Shown: piece after piece, positions 9,035 to 24,000 of the stretch
How positions within the stretch are numbered: the first letter of the stretch is position 1
Layout: the number at the start of each line of letters is the position of its first letter
Origin: Rhynchopus sp. YZ270_cl-10
Taxonomy: Eukaryota > Euglenozoa > Diplonemea > Diplonemida > Diplonemidae
Direction of reading: 5' to 3'
DNA length: 64,000 bases
Assembly (NCBI GenBank): GCA_964035575.1
Contig: OZ037870.1
Location: 124,001-188,000, forward strand
The notes under the pieces: generated by a model
The model's database searches: none
Told to the model about the DNA's origin: nothing
The model's input: the letters and a program-made list of their open reading frames with translations, nothing else
Position numbers and translations under genes: made by a program

Positions 9035-12000
9035 TTAGACGACGGAGAACTGGTTCTGAACCTTGTCCTTCTTCTCCTGTCTCCGCTTGGCACGCCTGCG
9101 GATCTCCTCGGGTGTCCTTCTCCTGAAGAATGAGAAGACGCCGTCGGAGTCGCTGTCCTCGTCTGAGCTGAAGCCTTGCTCCTGCTTCTGCTTCTCCTCC
9201 TCCGCACGCTGGCGGGCGCGCTCTGCCTTCTCCTTCGTGATGCTGAGCTTGTCCAGCTCCTTCGACAGGGCCGACGACAGACGGGAGTACTTCGACCGCT
9301 CCTTCTGGCTCTGGTTGTTGATCTTCTTCTCTTTGCTCTGCAGCGCAAGGATCTGGTGCGAGATACGCTCCCAGTCGGGCGAGCCGCTCAAGAGCTGCTC
9401 AAGGGAACGTTGCAGCTGGCTCGATTGGTGGCGGATGTTCGTCACCTTGATGTCCGTCTGTGGGGGTGTTTGAGTGTGGAGGAGAACGGAGGGGGTAGGT
9501 GTGTGTGGGGTGATGGCATACCTGGTAAGCGATCTTGGACTCTTTGTGTCCCACGATCTGCTGCTGCAGCTTGCATGATTGGTAGTCGCGGTCGGCGTCG
9601 TGCTCCATGCCGATGTGGACGTACTTGAGTGCCACCATGTCCTTCTTCTCAAGCAGCGGCTGCTTGCTGAGCTGGCGCTGCTTCTCCATGATGTTGATGC
9701 GGTGCTGCAGGTTCTCCACCTTCTCGTCGATCGCGACTGTCGAGATGCCTTGGCTGGCTGCGTGGTCGTGCTCCAGGCTGAGCACCTCGATCTGTCTGTC
9801 GAGTGGCTTCTTCTTGCGCTCGAATTCTTCGTCGACGCCGACAATCTTCATGTCGATGACACGCTGCAGCTTCTCCATCACCATCTTGTCCTCCTTCTCT
9901 TGGCCCTTCACCTTGTCGTCGCCGATGATCTGACGGCGCCAGCGCTGCAGTGCGTTGAGACGTGCCTTGCGGGCACGCTCGTCCTTGGGGTTGACAACGA
10001 CGAGGCGGTTGCGGCGCTTTGCTGCCTCAGCATCGTTGTTGGCGTCGGGGTCGTTCTCGCCTCCCTTGGTGGCGGCCTGCTTGTCCTCCGCCTCCTTCTT
10101 GCGTAGGGCTTCTGCGTTCTCCTCGCGTGCGTCGTTCAGGGCCTGGCGTGCTGTCACTACCTTCTCATGCTGGGCCTATGGTGGATGGAGTGGTGTGTGG
10201 GAACGACACGGCAGAATGCATACCTGAATGTCCGACTCAGCGTGCACCCCAGTCTTGATCTCAAAGTGCTTCAGCACCCCACCGTTCATATGAAGTGCGC
10301 TCACCTTGTCGCCACCAAAGAGCTGGAAGCCCTCTTCCAGGGTCAGGCGGGTGGGCTGGATGCGTGGCTGCTTCTCGACCTCGACACGCTTGCCGTCGAC
10401 GTACGCACGCATCACGGTGTTCGCGTTCTCGCTGTCACGGTCGAAGTCCGCACGGATCGGACGAATGGTGCACTGCTCACGGAGCGTCGAGAAGCAGGCA
10501 AACGGGTAGATCTGTGGTGTGTCGAATATGTTGCCACAACATAAAGTGAGTGTGCCATACCTTCGCACCCTTCGGCAGGTCCTTCACGGTGTGCACCTTC
10601 CAGTCGCCCTTGTAGAGCTCAAGGGTGCGCTCTGTCATGTTGAGCTTGAAGCGAAGCTTGTCCTTGATGGTGAAGCTGTGGGTTGTGTGGTTTGAGTATA
10701 GTGCGAAAGTATGAGGGGTGAAGCATGGGGGTGTGGTGGGGTGCATACGAAAACTTAGCGTGATCGTACACACTGTCGCCACTGATGAGGCCCTTGAAGA
10801 TCTGCGCACCGTTGTACCACACAATGGCCTTGGCGCTGGAGTCGCTTGTGTGCGTGTCGTACATGTTGTCCTGTTGTGTTGTGTTGTGTTGTGTTGCGGT
10901 GCAAGAGGCAGGGTTTGGAAGGGAGAGACTGAAAGAGTGCGGAGCTCACGTAAAGGTGGTATTGGAAACCAACAAAAGGGTTTGAGTGAAATGAAGCACG
11001 GCAAAATCAAAAACTGTGGTGGTTTGGGTAGTGGGAATGGCATACGAAAAGCGAGATGTCCTCCGTGCAGATCCCGAACTTCATGTTCTGCACATTGCAC
11101 TCCGCGGTGATCTCCCACTGCATGCGCCCGGTGCTGATTCCGTGACTCGCAATGGCATTGTGGAAGTTGTTCTGCGTGGACTTGGTCAGCGAGATCGTGC
11201 GTCCCTTGTTCTCCACGAGGATGTCCTGCTCCACACGGTCCCACTTCAGATCCGTCGGGGTTTTGTCTGTCGCAATGTACTTCGCACGCAATGCGCTGTA
11301 CGCCCTAGCAAGCTCGTCATGTCTGTTGTTCAGCTTGATGTCCTTCGTCCACTCATGCACCAACGGGGTCATTGCATCAGGGATCTTCACGTACGTACGC
11401 GGGTCTGGCTTGGCCTTTGGTGCCTTCGACTTCTTGACCTTCTTCTCCTTCTTTTCTTTGTCATCCTCGCCTTCGTCGTCTGCACCTGAGTCGTCCTCCT
11501 CCTCCTCCTCCTCTTCCTCTTCCTCCTCCTCCTCTGCAGGCTCCTCTTCCTTCTCCTTCTCCGTCTCCGTCTCCTCTTCCTTCTCCTCCTTGGGAGTCTC
11601 GGCTTCTTTGAGTTTGAGCTCTTTCTTCTCAATACGCCATTGCGTGACAGCAGCGCGCATACGGTCGAAGAAAGGCAGTTCTTCGACATCGAGGAGCCCG
11701 AGGGCCTCTTTTTCACTGACGGCGACGGTGACGGTGTGCCATTCGCCGTCGTCCAGCGCGACACGCATGGCGCTGTTGTGTGCGTCGTCGTCGTCCATGT
11801 CTTCGAAGAAGTCGTCGTCGTCTTCTTCCTCGCAGTCTTTGTCATCGTCGTCGTCGTCGTCGAAGAGACCAAGACCACCACCGCCACCTCCTCCTCCACC
11901 ACCACCACCACGCTTGTCTTTGCCCTTCTTTTCGCGTTCTTCCTTAGCCTTGCGTGCGTATTCCTTCATAAGATCGGAGCACAGAGCATCCGGGTCCATC

Positions 12001-15000
12001 TCCGCCAGAATCTCCAGCATCTCCTTGACCTCCTCAGGGTCCAGCTCCTGCTGCGACTCCTCCTGCTTCTTCGCCTCGCCCCAAACGTTGTTCCAGAAGC
12101 TCGCCCACTCCCCAACACCGTCGTTCCCGCGTGTTTCGTTCTGCTCTTCGTAGTCTTTGCCGTAGCCGCCGAAGCCCGCCATAGCGTCGGCTGTGAAGCC
12201 GCCGAAGCCGACCACCTGGTTGCGGTCGTTCTCGCCGTCTTCGTTCTTCTTGTTGGTGAGTTTGACCTTCTCCTCTGCGGAGCAGCGTACGACACCGTCG
12301 CTGGTGAGGAGCAGCACCATCGCAGGGCTGATGCGCGCCAGGCAGACCTCGGAGAGTGCGCGGCGTGTGGGGAAGCGGATCGTGCAGGTGAAGGACCAGT
12401 CGCGGAAGCCGTTGCGCACCTCGGGGACAAGCTGCTTGCGGATCTCTGCGCGCTTCACCTCGTCCTTCTGGATGCGTGAGATGTACACCGTAGGGTACTG
12501 CCGCCCCTTGGCGCGCAGGTCGGTGTCGAAGGTGCGGTCCTCCTCCCACTGCCCAACCAGGTCGTTGTGAGAGAAGAGGTGCTTCCCCGTCGCAGTGGAG
12601 TCGTTGAGGTGCCAGCGTCCGCCCTCCTCCTTCAGGAAGATCGAGGCACCGCCGCTGGAGCGGATGAATTTGCGGTTGATGTCGCGTTCCTTTTCGTCTG
12701 CTGTCGGTGTTGCGCGGGAGTACACGCCGTTGACGTCGCAGCCAATGGCATCGGGCACGTTGGTCACAGCAACCTCCATGACGTTGTCCATCGCAGGCAC
12801 GTCGGTGTGCGCAATGCAGAAGAAGATCGTATCGTCCTCATCCCAATGCGAGTCATCTCCGGCACCTTCCGCACGCTTCCAGTCGCGGATCTTGTGGGGC
12901 ATAAGACCAAAGCTTTTGTGGACAGACTGCACACGGCCGGTGTTGTTGTCGCGCGACTCTGGGCCTGTGCCGACCATCCAGGAGCCGCCTGAGCCGAGGA
13001 AGAGGTACTTCTCCCCGTTGGACCAGACAGGCGATGTGGACGCAGGATCGTCCTCGTTCTCCTGGTCGATGTTGTACACACCACCGAAGCTTGTGGCCTT
13101 GGGGCAGTGGAGCAGCAGCTGCTGCGGCACGTCGTCGATGTCGTCGTCCGAGTCGCTGCCGTAGTCGACCTCCTCGATGCGCTCTGTCGACTTCTCCAGC
13201 AGACGCAGCGGCACCTTGATGAAGGATTCGGCGCCAAGGTCCCAACCCACGTTGAGTGTCTCTTCCTTGAGGTCCGACGTGATGAACTTCTCCTTGATTG
13301 GGAAGGCACGTCCATAGGCAAGGACGTGGCGTGGCAGGGACGCACCCTCGAAGTCAAAGATGACGCCATCCCCGGTGGGCACAAGATGCGGGTTCGGTGT
13401 CAGCCCTGCCCGCTTGAAGGCTTCGTCCTCCTCATCGAAGACACGCTTCTCAGCCTCCTTGTCCGCCTCCTCCTGCAGGACCATCGCCTTGAGCTGCTCG
13501 GCAGTGTTCTTCGTGCGCAGGTCTGCAGCGTCCTTGCGCAGAGTCTGCTCGCCGACAGCTTCCACCACAGGGAGGTTCTTGCCCTCGCTGTCGTCGGGCA
13601 GGTCCTCCTCGTCCTGGCGCCCTGTCGTCACTGCAAGGAAGTCTGGGTAGCTCAGGTTGCCGTCCCCAATCGTGTCCGCCGCAGCGATGAACTCGAGGAC
13701 CTCCGTCGAGGTGGCCTTGATGCCCAGCCATGCCAGCGCACCCCACACCTCTGCAGGCAGCAGCACACCTGCACCCGAGCTGTTGAAGGCGGTGAAGGCC
13801 TCGCCCATGGAGAGGCCACGCTTCTCGATGTCGTGGAACATGCATGCGCCAAGGGTGCGCTGGTGCAGCAGGTCGTACGCGTCCTTGATGCGGCACGCCT
13901 TGCTCAGAGGCGTCGATTCCCAACGCGACACCGTACCACGTCGCCTGCACCCAACCACCTGCCTGAAGAACACAAGACGCTGTGCCGGGGGCGAGCAGTG
14001 CAGCGAACGCAGCAGCAGACTCAGCTCGCTGTCCGAGTACTGCATCTCACCGTCGAAGTACTTGAAGCACACTTGCGACTTGTCGGACTGGTACGTCGTG
14101 ACGCCCTCCTCCGGGAAGCCCTTCGTCTTGTCAAGCACAATGCCGTTCGAAGGCACGCAGCGCAGTGCAATGTGTGTGTTCGGCTGTGTCGCAAGGAGCG
14201 GCTCGCCAGCACGTGCCTTGACGTGCATGACACGCCGCAGTGTCTCAGCCTCGCACAGGGCAAGTGCAACGAAGTGTCTGCCGTCCTGCTCGTTGCGCAG
14301 CACGTTACCCTTCAGGGCCGCAGTCGCAGCTTCAAGGGTCAGTTCCGTCGCACCCTTCAGGACAGTGTCCTTCACATCCTTCAGCTTGAGGTGCGTGCCA
14401 AAGGCAATGCTAAGCAAGTCGCGCGAGAGTGCTGCGTTGCACGTGCCCTGCTGCTGTGCAATGAGCTGCATCGTCTCTGTCAGCTGCTGGCTGTCCACCT
14501 CCCCGTAGTCCCTGCTCGGGGCGTCCTTGACAGCAAGAGCCGCAGCATCGGGCACCCACTCCATGCAGCAGATGACGTTCTTGATGCGCCGCTCGCCTCC
14601 CCACCTTGTGTCGAAGAAGTTCTTCGACGTCATCAAGCTCTCGGGGAACAGCACGTTGCGTCTGCGGTACAGCTTGAACTGCGTCATGGGGTAGAACTGC
14701 CGTGCATCGGCACCAGCAAGCGACTCAATCGGCCACTGCATCGGCTCCTCACCGTCACGCGAGTAGACAAGGTCGATGTACTTCTCCACCTCGATCTCCT
14801 TCTCCTCCTCCTTCTCCTCCTCCTCTTCCTTTTCTTCTTCCTGCTCCTGCACCATCTGGACGTCGTGGTTCTCTTGGTGCTTGGCCTTCTCCTTCGTCAC
14901 CTCTGCCAGCACCTTGTCGATCACAGGCCAGTCTTTTGCGGTGATATAGTCGCGGTGCGGTGGGTCCTTGTGGTCCACCATCTCCTGCAGCACCTCGGAG

Positions 15001-18000
15001 AAGAGCTTATCCTCGGGCACGATGTCGGGGAGGGTGAAGTCGATTGGTTCACGGTAGATGTTGAGAGCACCAAGGGTGTGCGGTGTGGGGTTGACGCCGG
15101 TGCGCAGCGAGAACTCCATCTGGTTGTCCATGAGCACGCGGAAGGACTGCTTGCGGTACACGTTCGCGATCTTCTGGATGCACAGCTGGTTGTACTGCAG
15201 CTTCTCCGTGCGCATCGAGTTGATCATGAGCCACGCCACCGTCGACACAAGCACCTCACGCGTCACCTCCTCCTCCATGCACAGACCTGAGTCCATCGGC
15301 ACGTCCTTCGGCACCTTGAAGTTCGCCATGGCAAGCTCACGCGACATCAGGTCGTACACCTCAGGGATGATGACCAAGTCAATCGTCTGCCCCATGCCAA
15401 TGCCACGCATACGGTACGCACCCTGCGCAAAGTCACGGAAGGTCATGTCCTTTCCAAGCGTCAGTGCCGCCTGAGCGCTAGGCGTGTGCGAGACGTCCAG
15501 CCCAGTGGTGTGCACCTGGTCGTAGAAGGTGAAGCGCTTCAGCTTCGGAATACCGCACTCCTCAAGCTTGATGACGCGCCCAGTGGCACGGACGAGGATC
15601 ATCTTCCTGTCCATCTCATCAAGGAAGACGCAGCCCTCCATCTGCGGGATGCGGCCTTCGGACATGAAGAACTGTGCCACCTCCAGGTTGCTCAGTCCTG
15701 TGATAAGGGCACCGGTGTCAATCAGTGCGTGGAACGGCGGTTGCTGGTGCGCAATGCTGAGCAAGACGCTCTGCACGGTCCACCCCTTGTCGAGGAGATG
15801 GTACGACACCGTCGATGGGCTGGTCAGTGTGTGGATGAGCTGCCCGTCCGTGCACTTCTCGTAGTCGCAGCGGCCGAGCTCCACAGGCAGCAGGTCGGAA
15901 GGCGTTCCTGAGAATCCGATTCTTGACTTGAAGATGACGTCACTGCCGAGCTCCTGTCCTGATGCAGACAGCTTCGTGACCTGGTGACGCATGTACTCGG
16001 GGAAGATGATCTCCTCGAGGAACCAGTGGATGACCTCAGGCGTGAGGCGCAGCAGAGTGTACAGCTTGTCCACCTCCTCTCTGTTGCTCTGCTTCAACTT
16101 CCGCAGCGGCACCACCTCCATGAAGAGTGCGTCCGAGACAATCGCAATGACACCTGCGTACGCCGCAAGCATCATGTCCTGCTTGCGTGAGGGGTCCACG
16201 TCGTCCCACTCCGAGTTCGCACGCACCATGTCCTGGTCCACCTCTGCAATCTCATGCGATGACCCCTTCTTGTAGTCAAAGGACTGCATCAACTTCCCGT
16301 TTGCGCACTCAATCCACTTCTCGTACATCAGGTTCGTCTTGCGCTGCGAGTACTTGCCTACCTCCTTTTCAACAGAGCTCTGCACCTGCTTGAGCACGTC
16401 TGTGAAGTCGCACTCACGCAGACCTTCGAAGCGGTACGCCAGGACAGACAGACCGATGACGACGTCAGGGTGCGCAAACTCGCTGCTTGGCGAGGGCAAG
16501 TCCTTTCCGATGAAGGGGATTGCAAGCTTGATACGCGAGCGTGGCATCTGTGGGTTGTCCTCAAGGGCACGCTCGATGTCGAACGGTGTCATGATACCGA
16601 AGGAGACACGGTCGATCTTCTGCAGCACGTGGGGGAGGAAGGCGTGCAGCCAGTCGTATCCGAGGTTGAGCAGCTGGATGTCGTGTTTGGGCACGGTCTT
16701 CTCGACGTGGTCCTTCATCAGGGTGCGCTTCTCTGGGTCGCTCAGGTAGTGCACTGTGTCCTGCTCGTTCAGGGCGGTTGCATGGTGCGACTCAAGCCAG
16801 AGGTGCAGCCAGCGTGCCATGATCGGCTTGATCTCTGTTGTGTAGAAGTTCAGGTTCAGCAAGATAACGTGCGGTGTGTCTTGCAGCGCACGTCTCTCAA
16901 ATCCGAGTTGCAGTGTCTGGTCGAGCTCTGCAAGGATCTTCTTTGCCTTCGGCGAGTCTTTGAATGCAACGGAGATGCGTCCAAGCTTGTGGTGGAAGAT
17001 CCCGTCCAGCAAGTGGATGGGAAGGCGCCACCTGACCGGCGCCAGGGGCAGGTCGTGCTTCTCGCCAATGGGGAAGTTCAGCTCCGACTTGAGCGGGTGC
17101 AGCAGCAAGTCCACCTCGTCCATGACCAGCACTGACTTGTCACGCCACAGCTGCAGGAGTGACTTCAGATCGCGTGTCTCTGTCTCGTGCTCGGGTGGCG
17201 GCGGTGGACGTGCAGTGTCTTCGATGCGCTCGAGACCCTCAATGAACTTGAGGTAGATGCTCTTCAGCGAGGAAGGTGTTGTCACCACGACACCACGTGC
17301 CGTTGCTGCACGCTTGAACTTGTTCACCACCTGCGAGTCCACCTCGGCAGTCCTGTCGCACACAAAGCTGTAGATCTGCTTCGGGATGAGACCGCCAAAG
17401 GTCGACCGCAGCACACCACGCGAGAAGTCAAGCAGCGACGGGGGCACGACTTGCATCATCAAGGCGTCACCGTCTGCGGACATCAGCACGACAAGGGGCC
17501 CGACAACGGTGGTCTTCCCTGCACCCATGATCATCTGCTTCACGTGGCTCTGCCCGTTCTGGAGCGAGTTCACAAAGTTCTTGACCATGGTGACCTGCGA
17601 CGCACGGAGCACGATGTTCCACGTAAACTCGAACAGCATGAAGCGCGGGTCAAACATGTACGTGTCGGCGTCCTTCTCCTTGACGAGGTAGTTGCGCCGC
17701 ATCGTGAGCATGCGTGCCACGGCACCGTTCTTCTGCTGCAGGGCCGCAAGGCGCGCAAGCATCTTGTCGTCGCTGTAGATGTCGCCCTTGTGCTCCTTCA
17801 GGCCGGACAGCAGCTCCAGGATGCCGCTCAGCTCCTCACGCGCTTTGTTCGCATGCCCAACACGGCTGGTCGCAAGCACCGTCGTGATCGTCAGCTGCGT
17901 CACCTGCTGCACAATCTCATCCGAAAGGAACGGGTTCAGCTTTGTCAAGTCGCCCTTCAAATCGGAACTGATAAGCGACCCGAGGACGTACTCAAGCCAC

Positions 18001-21000
18001 ATCTCCACCTCAAGCCCGCTGAAGCGTCGCAGCTGGAAGGCAAGGCAGCCTGCGTCCTGTGCGACTGTGTCGGGGATGGAGTTGGCGCCCCCAAGCAGCG
18101 AGGGGATGGCCTTCTCGAGGAAGGCTGTGTCGCGGTCGTGCAGGTCGGAGATCTGGTTCTTGAGCTCTGTGAGGCGGGCCATCACACCCACGATGCCGTC
18201 TGTGCTTTGGACAAGGTTCTTCAGCTCCTCTGCGTCCCCAAGGCTCTTGAGCACGTCGAGACACTCGTTGTTGGTGCGCTCGGCAAAGGCAGCCATGTCG
18301 TCGTGGAGTCGCGACAACATGAGCTGTGCCACCTCGCTGTGGCTGCTCGGATGAGTCGACACGTCGAACGGCAGTGTCGGTGAGATGTCCGGCAGCCCAC
18401 GCCGCTCGCGGGACAGCGACGCAACGTTGTCGGCCAGCGCCTCCACGACGTTGAGCGGCAGGCCTGCAAAGGCCGCAAGCTGCTCGGGACGTCCGATGCG
18501 TGCAATGTCCTCTTGGATGTTCTGATCGGAGGTCACGCTCTCCAGCAGGCGTGGGTCGATCCTGCGCGAGTTGCATGCAGAGTCCTTCAGCGACGGCAGA
18601 CACGACGTCTGCAGCAGTGCCGTCCTTGTGTTCAGACGCTCAGCCGACTTGTGGATGATGCGTATCGTCTTCGGTGGCTCGGGCAGCTTCAGTTGCATCT
18701 TCGGGTCCTCCGGGCGCAGAAGCTTGCCTTCCTTCTCCAACTCTTGCAACTTCCACTGGAAGTCGCGCATGAAGGACGCAAAGACAACGATGCCGTCATT
18801 CCAGTTCTTGCAGGAGCGCACTTCACGATCCTTTCTGTCGGGCGCCCAGACCGGAAGGCGTTCGAGGAGGGACGGGTCATGCTTGATGGCCTGGAGTGCG
18901 GCAATCAGGTACTTCTGCACATCCCACTTGCGGTCCTTCGGCTCCCTGCAGTAGTAGCAGTACGGCAGCAGCAGCCAGAAGAGGCAGCGCCCCTCGAGCG
19001 TCTCCTTGCGCAGCTTCACGACCGTCTCGCCCGTCAGCAGCTCCATGAAGAAGAGGAACGTCGTGGCGGGCTTCGAGGCACCACAGATGTCCACATGCTT
19101 TTCCCCGAGGTACAGCTTCTGCAGGGCACGGATGCGTCCCAGCACATCGTAGCCACGCACCTGCCTTGCAAAGGTGTGGTCCTGCAGACGCACCGGCTTA
19201 GGGTCCTTCAGGTTGTCGTACATGGCTTCGAAGTTGAGCAGCGGGTCCTTGCCCAGGTGCGGCACGTCCACCTCTGCTGTCTCCTTGCCTTCGGTCTCGG
19301 CCAGCACGTAGCGGATGTGGTTGCGCAGGAGCGACGCAACGGCAGGCTTCTTGCACGACTCGATCAGCGACTTGTGCACCATGTACATCTTGCACACACG
19401 CAGCACGTCGTTCCAAGGGCAGCGCAGCGAAAGCTCCTCACGCAGTGCCTTCTGCAGGCCGGTGATGAAGCCCTTCATCAGGCGACGGTCGTTGAGCGTG
19501 CCCTCCAGCGTCGACGTCATCAGGTTGTGCACACGGTCCACGAGGAGTGCCCACGCGTTCTTGTCGCGTGTGCAGTGCTCGTCGACGATCTTCATCTTCT
19601 TCTGCGTAATGTCGACCATCCACATCAGCAGCGACTCCTCCGGTTGGCTCAGGCGGCATGTGGCTGCTATCTTCGTGCGCTTCGTCAGGTACGCATACAC
19701 CTCGCGTGGGACGTACCACTTGAGCTCGAGAGGCGAGTCCACGGTCTGCAGACTGATGCGACAGCGGCACGCATGTGCCTCAGGGTGCACGTCCTGGATG
19801 TAGCCAATCGAGTTGAAGATCTGCGACTCCTGCTTCGTCAGCCCAGAGTCAGTCCCAACAGTCCCTGCAATGCGGAACGAGTCCTCGTACAGCCGCCCCA
19901 AGAACGACAGCAGCAGCAAGTACAGCGAAGAGGCCAGGGTCGGCGTGAGCAGGAACGACAGCGACACGTGCACAGGGTACAGGAAGTAGCGAGTGTCGCA
20001 GTTCTCGAGCCAAGACTCGTGTCCCCTGTTGATCACGAGCTCGGTTGTGAACGGATTGTCAGTGATGTTTGGGCGCGCAAGAGCGAACGAAGGCACCAGC
20101 ACGGACATCTCCCCGTTCACATCCTGCAGCAGCAGCGAATGCGGTGCACCCTGGATCAACTCCACCAGCCTGTGGTTCCGCAGGTTCGAGATGTACAGGT
20201 GCGCGTGGTCAAGCGAGACGAGCTGCGTGCCCTCTGCTGTGGCACGTCCCTTGAAGCTGAGCTTCAACCTCGGCAGGTGCACCCACGTCAGGTCGATGGG
20301 CTCGCCGTCCTTGAGGTTGAGGTTGTTTGTCCACACGAGGATGTGGCTGAGGTCCTCCATCCTGATGAGCAGCTGTCCAAGACTGTACAGCGGGGAGCCC
20401 TTCTGTGCGTGCAGGAGGTTCATCAGCAGCAGGTCTTGGTCCTCTGCCTGTGCAGTGGCCTTCGGTGGCGGAGGCGGGTCCTCGTCGTCGTAGTTGAAGG
20501 ACGACGTCTGGCGTGCGAAGTCGTCTGTCATCTCGCGCCCGAGGGTGTCGCTTGCGTACGTGGACGTGCGGATCATCTCGACTTCCTCCATGTCGGGCAG
20601 GTCCTGTGCCTGAGCCTTCTCGTGCAGCTTCTTGCGCTCCTTCGTCTTGGGGCAGCGCTTCGCCTCATGGTAGCGGATCACGCGTGCTGCTGTGAAGGAC
20701 TCGTGAATGGGACGGAACTTCACATCGCGCAGCTGAATAAACAGCAGGTGGCGTGGCTTCGCGCCTGTGGTGTCAATGTGCTTCGGGTACCCACGGATGC
20801 AGTCCTGCGAGTCTTGCCAGAACAGATGGGTGTCCAGCAGGCACTCCGGCAACAGCCCGTAGAGCAGACGTGACGGCACAAACTGCTCCACACAGCCAGA
20901 GCGGTTCAGGCTGCATTCGACGTGACGCAGGATCACGCAGTCCTTCTTGATGCCGCACTTCTCCTGCAGGTTCCCTGCCTCGTACTGGAACACAGGCTTC

Positions 21001-24000
21001 TTCGCGGTGCTGAGGTCCGCACAGTCGGGTTGCAGGAAACGCAGCGAAAACCTCGAGTCTGACGCGTAGATGAGCGACCTGTAGTGGCGACGTCCGTAGG
21101 AGTACACGGTGTACACATGCACGGTCTGCAGGTCCTTGAAGCAGTAGAGCTCGAATACCTTCTCCCCGGTGAAGAAGTCGATGGCCTCGAGGTACGCTGC
21201 CACCTCCTCGCTCTCAAGCTTCTGCTCAGGGAGGTAGATGAGGTACTCCATCCACTCGATGCTCTTGCGCCGGATGGGCTCGATGAGGGGCATGATCCAC
21301 TTCTCAGACTCGGTGAGCTCGTCGGGGTACTCACGATCGCACTGCGGGAGGATGACACGCTGGTCCGACGTCTTCCACTGCTGCACATCGTGGTCACGCC
21401 CGACGAGGCGGTACCAGTCACGCAGGGCAGCGATCTCGACAGTGGCGCACTGCATCGTGTGGAGCTTCTCTTCCTCGTCCTCAAAGACCTGCTTCACGTC
21501 CAGGTTGGATGCGACTGTGCTGGGCAACGCCTTCAAGTGCCCGCTCTTGAACGTGAACTGGTACGTCATGATGCTCACCTCGACAGTCTTGTCGAACTCA
21601 TCGCAGAACGAAACGGACGGATGCATCTTCGGCACGCCCACATGCTCCGCTTCCTCACGCACCTCTGCTGCCAGGTCCGGGAAGGGTGGGCGTGCCCAGC
21701 CCACCTCAAGCACCTTCTCAAGACCACGCGAGACACGGTCGCGGCCGTCCTTGTTGAGCTGCTTGCCGTCCTCCCCAATGATGACGAAGGAGGGGATCCC
21801 ACCGCAGTCAAAGAGCGTATCCAGCCACTTCCTGCGGTCCGAGTCTGAGTAGGGGATGGTGAGCCAGTCTCCATGCTCCTCCTGGTAGTACCGTGCGTGG
21901 TCCTCCTCAGAGCGGTCGCTGCTGCAGAACACAATCTCGAAGTCGGGGAACTGCTTCTTGTACGCCTCGTAGAAGCGACGCAGAATGGGTGTGAACACCT
22001 TGCACGGCGGGCACCAGTCTGCAGAGAAGAGAATCCCAAAGACCTTCCCCTTAAGCTTCTCGTCGTAGCTGTGGTCGTTGCCGGCCTTGTCTGCGAACCA
22101 CTCCCCCAGTGCTTCCTTGATGAGCTCCGGCTTGGGGCCGTCCTTTTCGACCAACTTGCGCGGTCTCGGGCATTGGTGGGTGAAGCGTCCGAGCGAGGCG
22201 TAGCCGGAGATGAAGGACCACGAGTGCGAGGGGTCTTCTGGACGTGCCTTGCGGCCACCGGTGGAGGTCGCAACACGAACGACGCCGTCAAGAACTTCTT
22301 GCAGGACAAGGGGACCACCACCGCACATGTAGTTGCACATCTTCCTGCGCTGCAGCTGCATGACCTCGTACACCTCTGTCTCGGGGACGATGAGACGCGC
22401 AGTGTTCCACGTGTGCCGCAGCGACATGAAAATGATGCTCGACAGCAGGCTCGACGCAACGTTCGTGTTCATCGGCGAGTTGCGTCTCACAAGCACAATG
22501 TGCGCTTGGATCTTTGCAACAATCACAGTGATCCGGTCAATCTCCTGCGTCGCCTTGATGGCAGTGTGCCCCTCCTTCGTCGTCCCGAGAACACGTGCCA
22601 TTGCCTCGTTCGTCCATGCCTCAAGCATCGGGCAGAGGCGCTCCGTCAGCACCTTCTGGAACTGCTTCTGGAACTTCTTGAGCACGCTGATGGTGTCCTT
22701 TGCGAGGGGCGTGATGCCACGCAGGTCGTGGTCGGCCCAGCCTGCAACGAAGGAGCCGTTCTTGGTGCAGAAGGAGATCAGGAACCAGAGGTAGTTGAAG
22801 GTCCTGCTCAGGAGACGCACCAGGTAGAGCATCACGTCCACGGCTGTGTCGTTCATCACCGTACCTGAGTCGAGCTCGATGGCAAGGTTGAGCAGCTGCA
22901 GCAGCGGCTTGATGACACCCTCGGGTGAGTGCTGCAGTTCGTTGATGAGCAGACCAAACGGCGTCGCAAGCAGGTCGTCGTTCTCCGTGGGGACCTGCTT
23001 CGGCGACACGTCTGTGTGCATCACCTTCTGGTAGCGACCCGGCTCAAACAGCACAGAGTCGAGCACCTGCTGCATGGACGGTGCACGCAGCAACGACACA
23101 CGCTCCTCTGTCGCGAAGAAGTGCAGCACCAAAGGAATGCGGATGTACGGCGCTGTCAGGTACGACAGCAGCAGCTCGCTGTCACGCTGCCCCATCACAT
23201 CACCGAAGGACGGCAGGGCCTTGATGTGCAGGATGTCGTCCTCTGTCACCGCCTCCTGCGGGTATGTGAAGCGCGACGCAATGGCATAGCTGGGCCACCT
23301 GTGGCGGTCCACACGCGAGATGGGCGACAGGTTCCGCCCAAAGGCCTGCACGATGTACTGGTCCCTGCACGAGTCGAAGTCCCACTTCAGCTGCGCGATG
23401 AACTGTGTGTAGTCCTGTGTGGCGGGGAACCCTCCTGGCATTGTGTTCATGAAGTACTTGAAGTAGAAGGCGATGTCACGGTACGGTGCAAACTCGGGGA
23501 AGTTCTTGAGGATGAGGTAGTGCGGGTCGGCACGTCTGTACAGGTACTCATGTGTGGACGCGAGCGGGAAGGCTTCGTAGTTGGCAAGCTGGAACATCAG
23601 CTTCGACGCACCTGCGTTCCTGTCGAGGCCGACCTCCCACATGAAGATGTTCTTCTCCGGCGGCACTGTCTCGTGCAGCGCCTCGAAGTAGTCAAGCACA
23701 GCTGTGCGGCACACCACGATCTCGGGGCACGTCACCTTGATCGTCTCACTCTGCTTCGCGTAGTACCCACAGGAGAAGCCGAACGGCGCCTCCTCACGGT
23801 ACCCTGCCAGGTGCTGCGAGAGACGTGACGGGTTGTCGGAAGCGGACTGACGCATGACGCAGTCGGCGACAGACGCAATGGCTCCCGCAACGGTGATGCG
23901 CACTGCGTCGAACTCAGGTGTGGCCCTCAGCGAGAAGCACGCCGATGCCCAGTGCTCGATGAGGCGTCCCAGGATGATGAGGATGTCGAGCTGCTCGCTG

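Noticed and set aside
10871-11045. A possible extra exon within the first intron of the giant gene (after CCACCACAG)
   Set aside because: Joining 11046 directly to 10870 keeps the frame and restores a continuous SPRY-like pattern; the extra piece would add unrelated hydrophobic sequence.
13107-15290. Long plus-strand open frame (about 727 codons) opposite the giant gene
   Set aside because: Its translation is rich in Leu, His, Arg and Val without domain signal. It is the reverse of GC3-rich codons in the minus-strand gene, which has clear domains there.
18513-20873. Long plus-strand open frame (about 786 codons)
   Set aside because: Same reason: a compositional shadow of the giant gene, with no recognisable motif and no acceptor-like leader on that strand.
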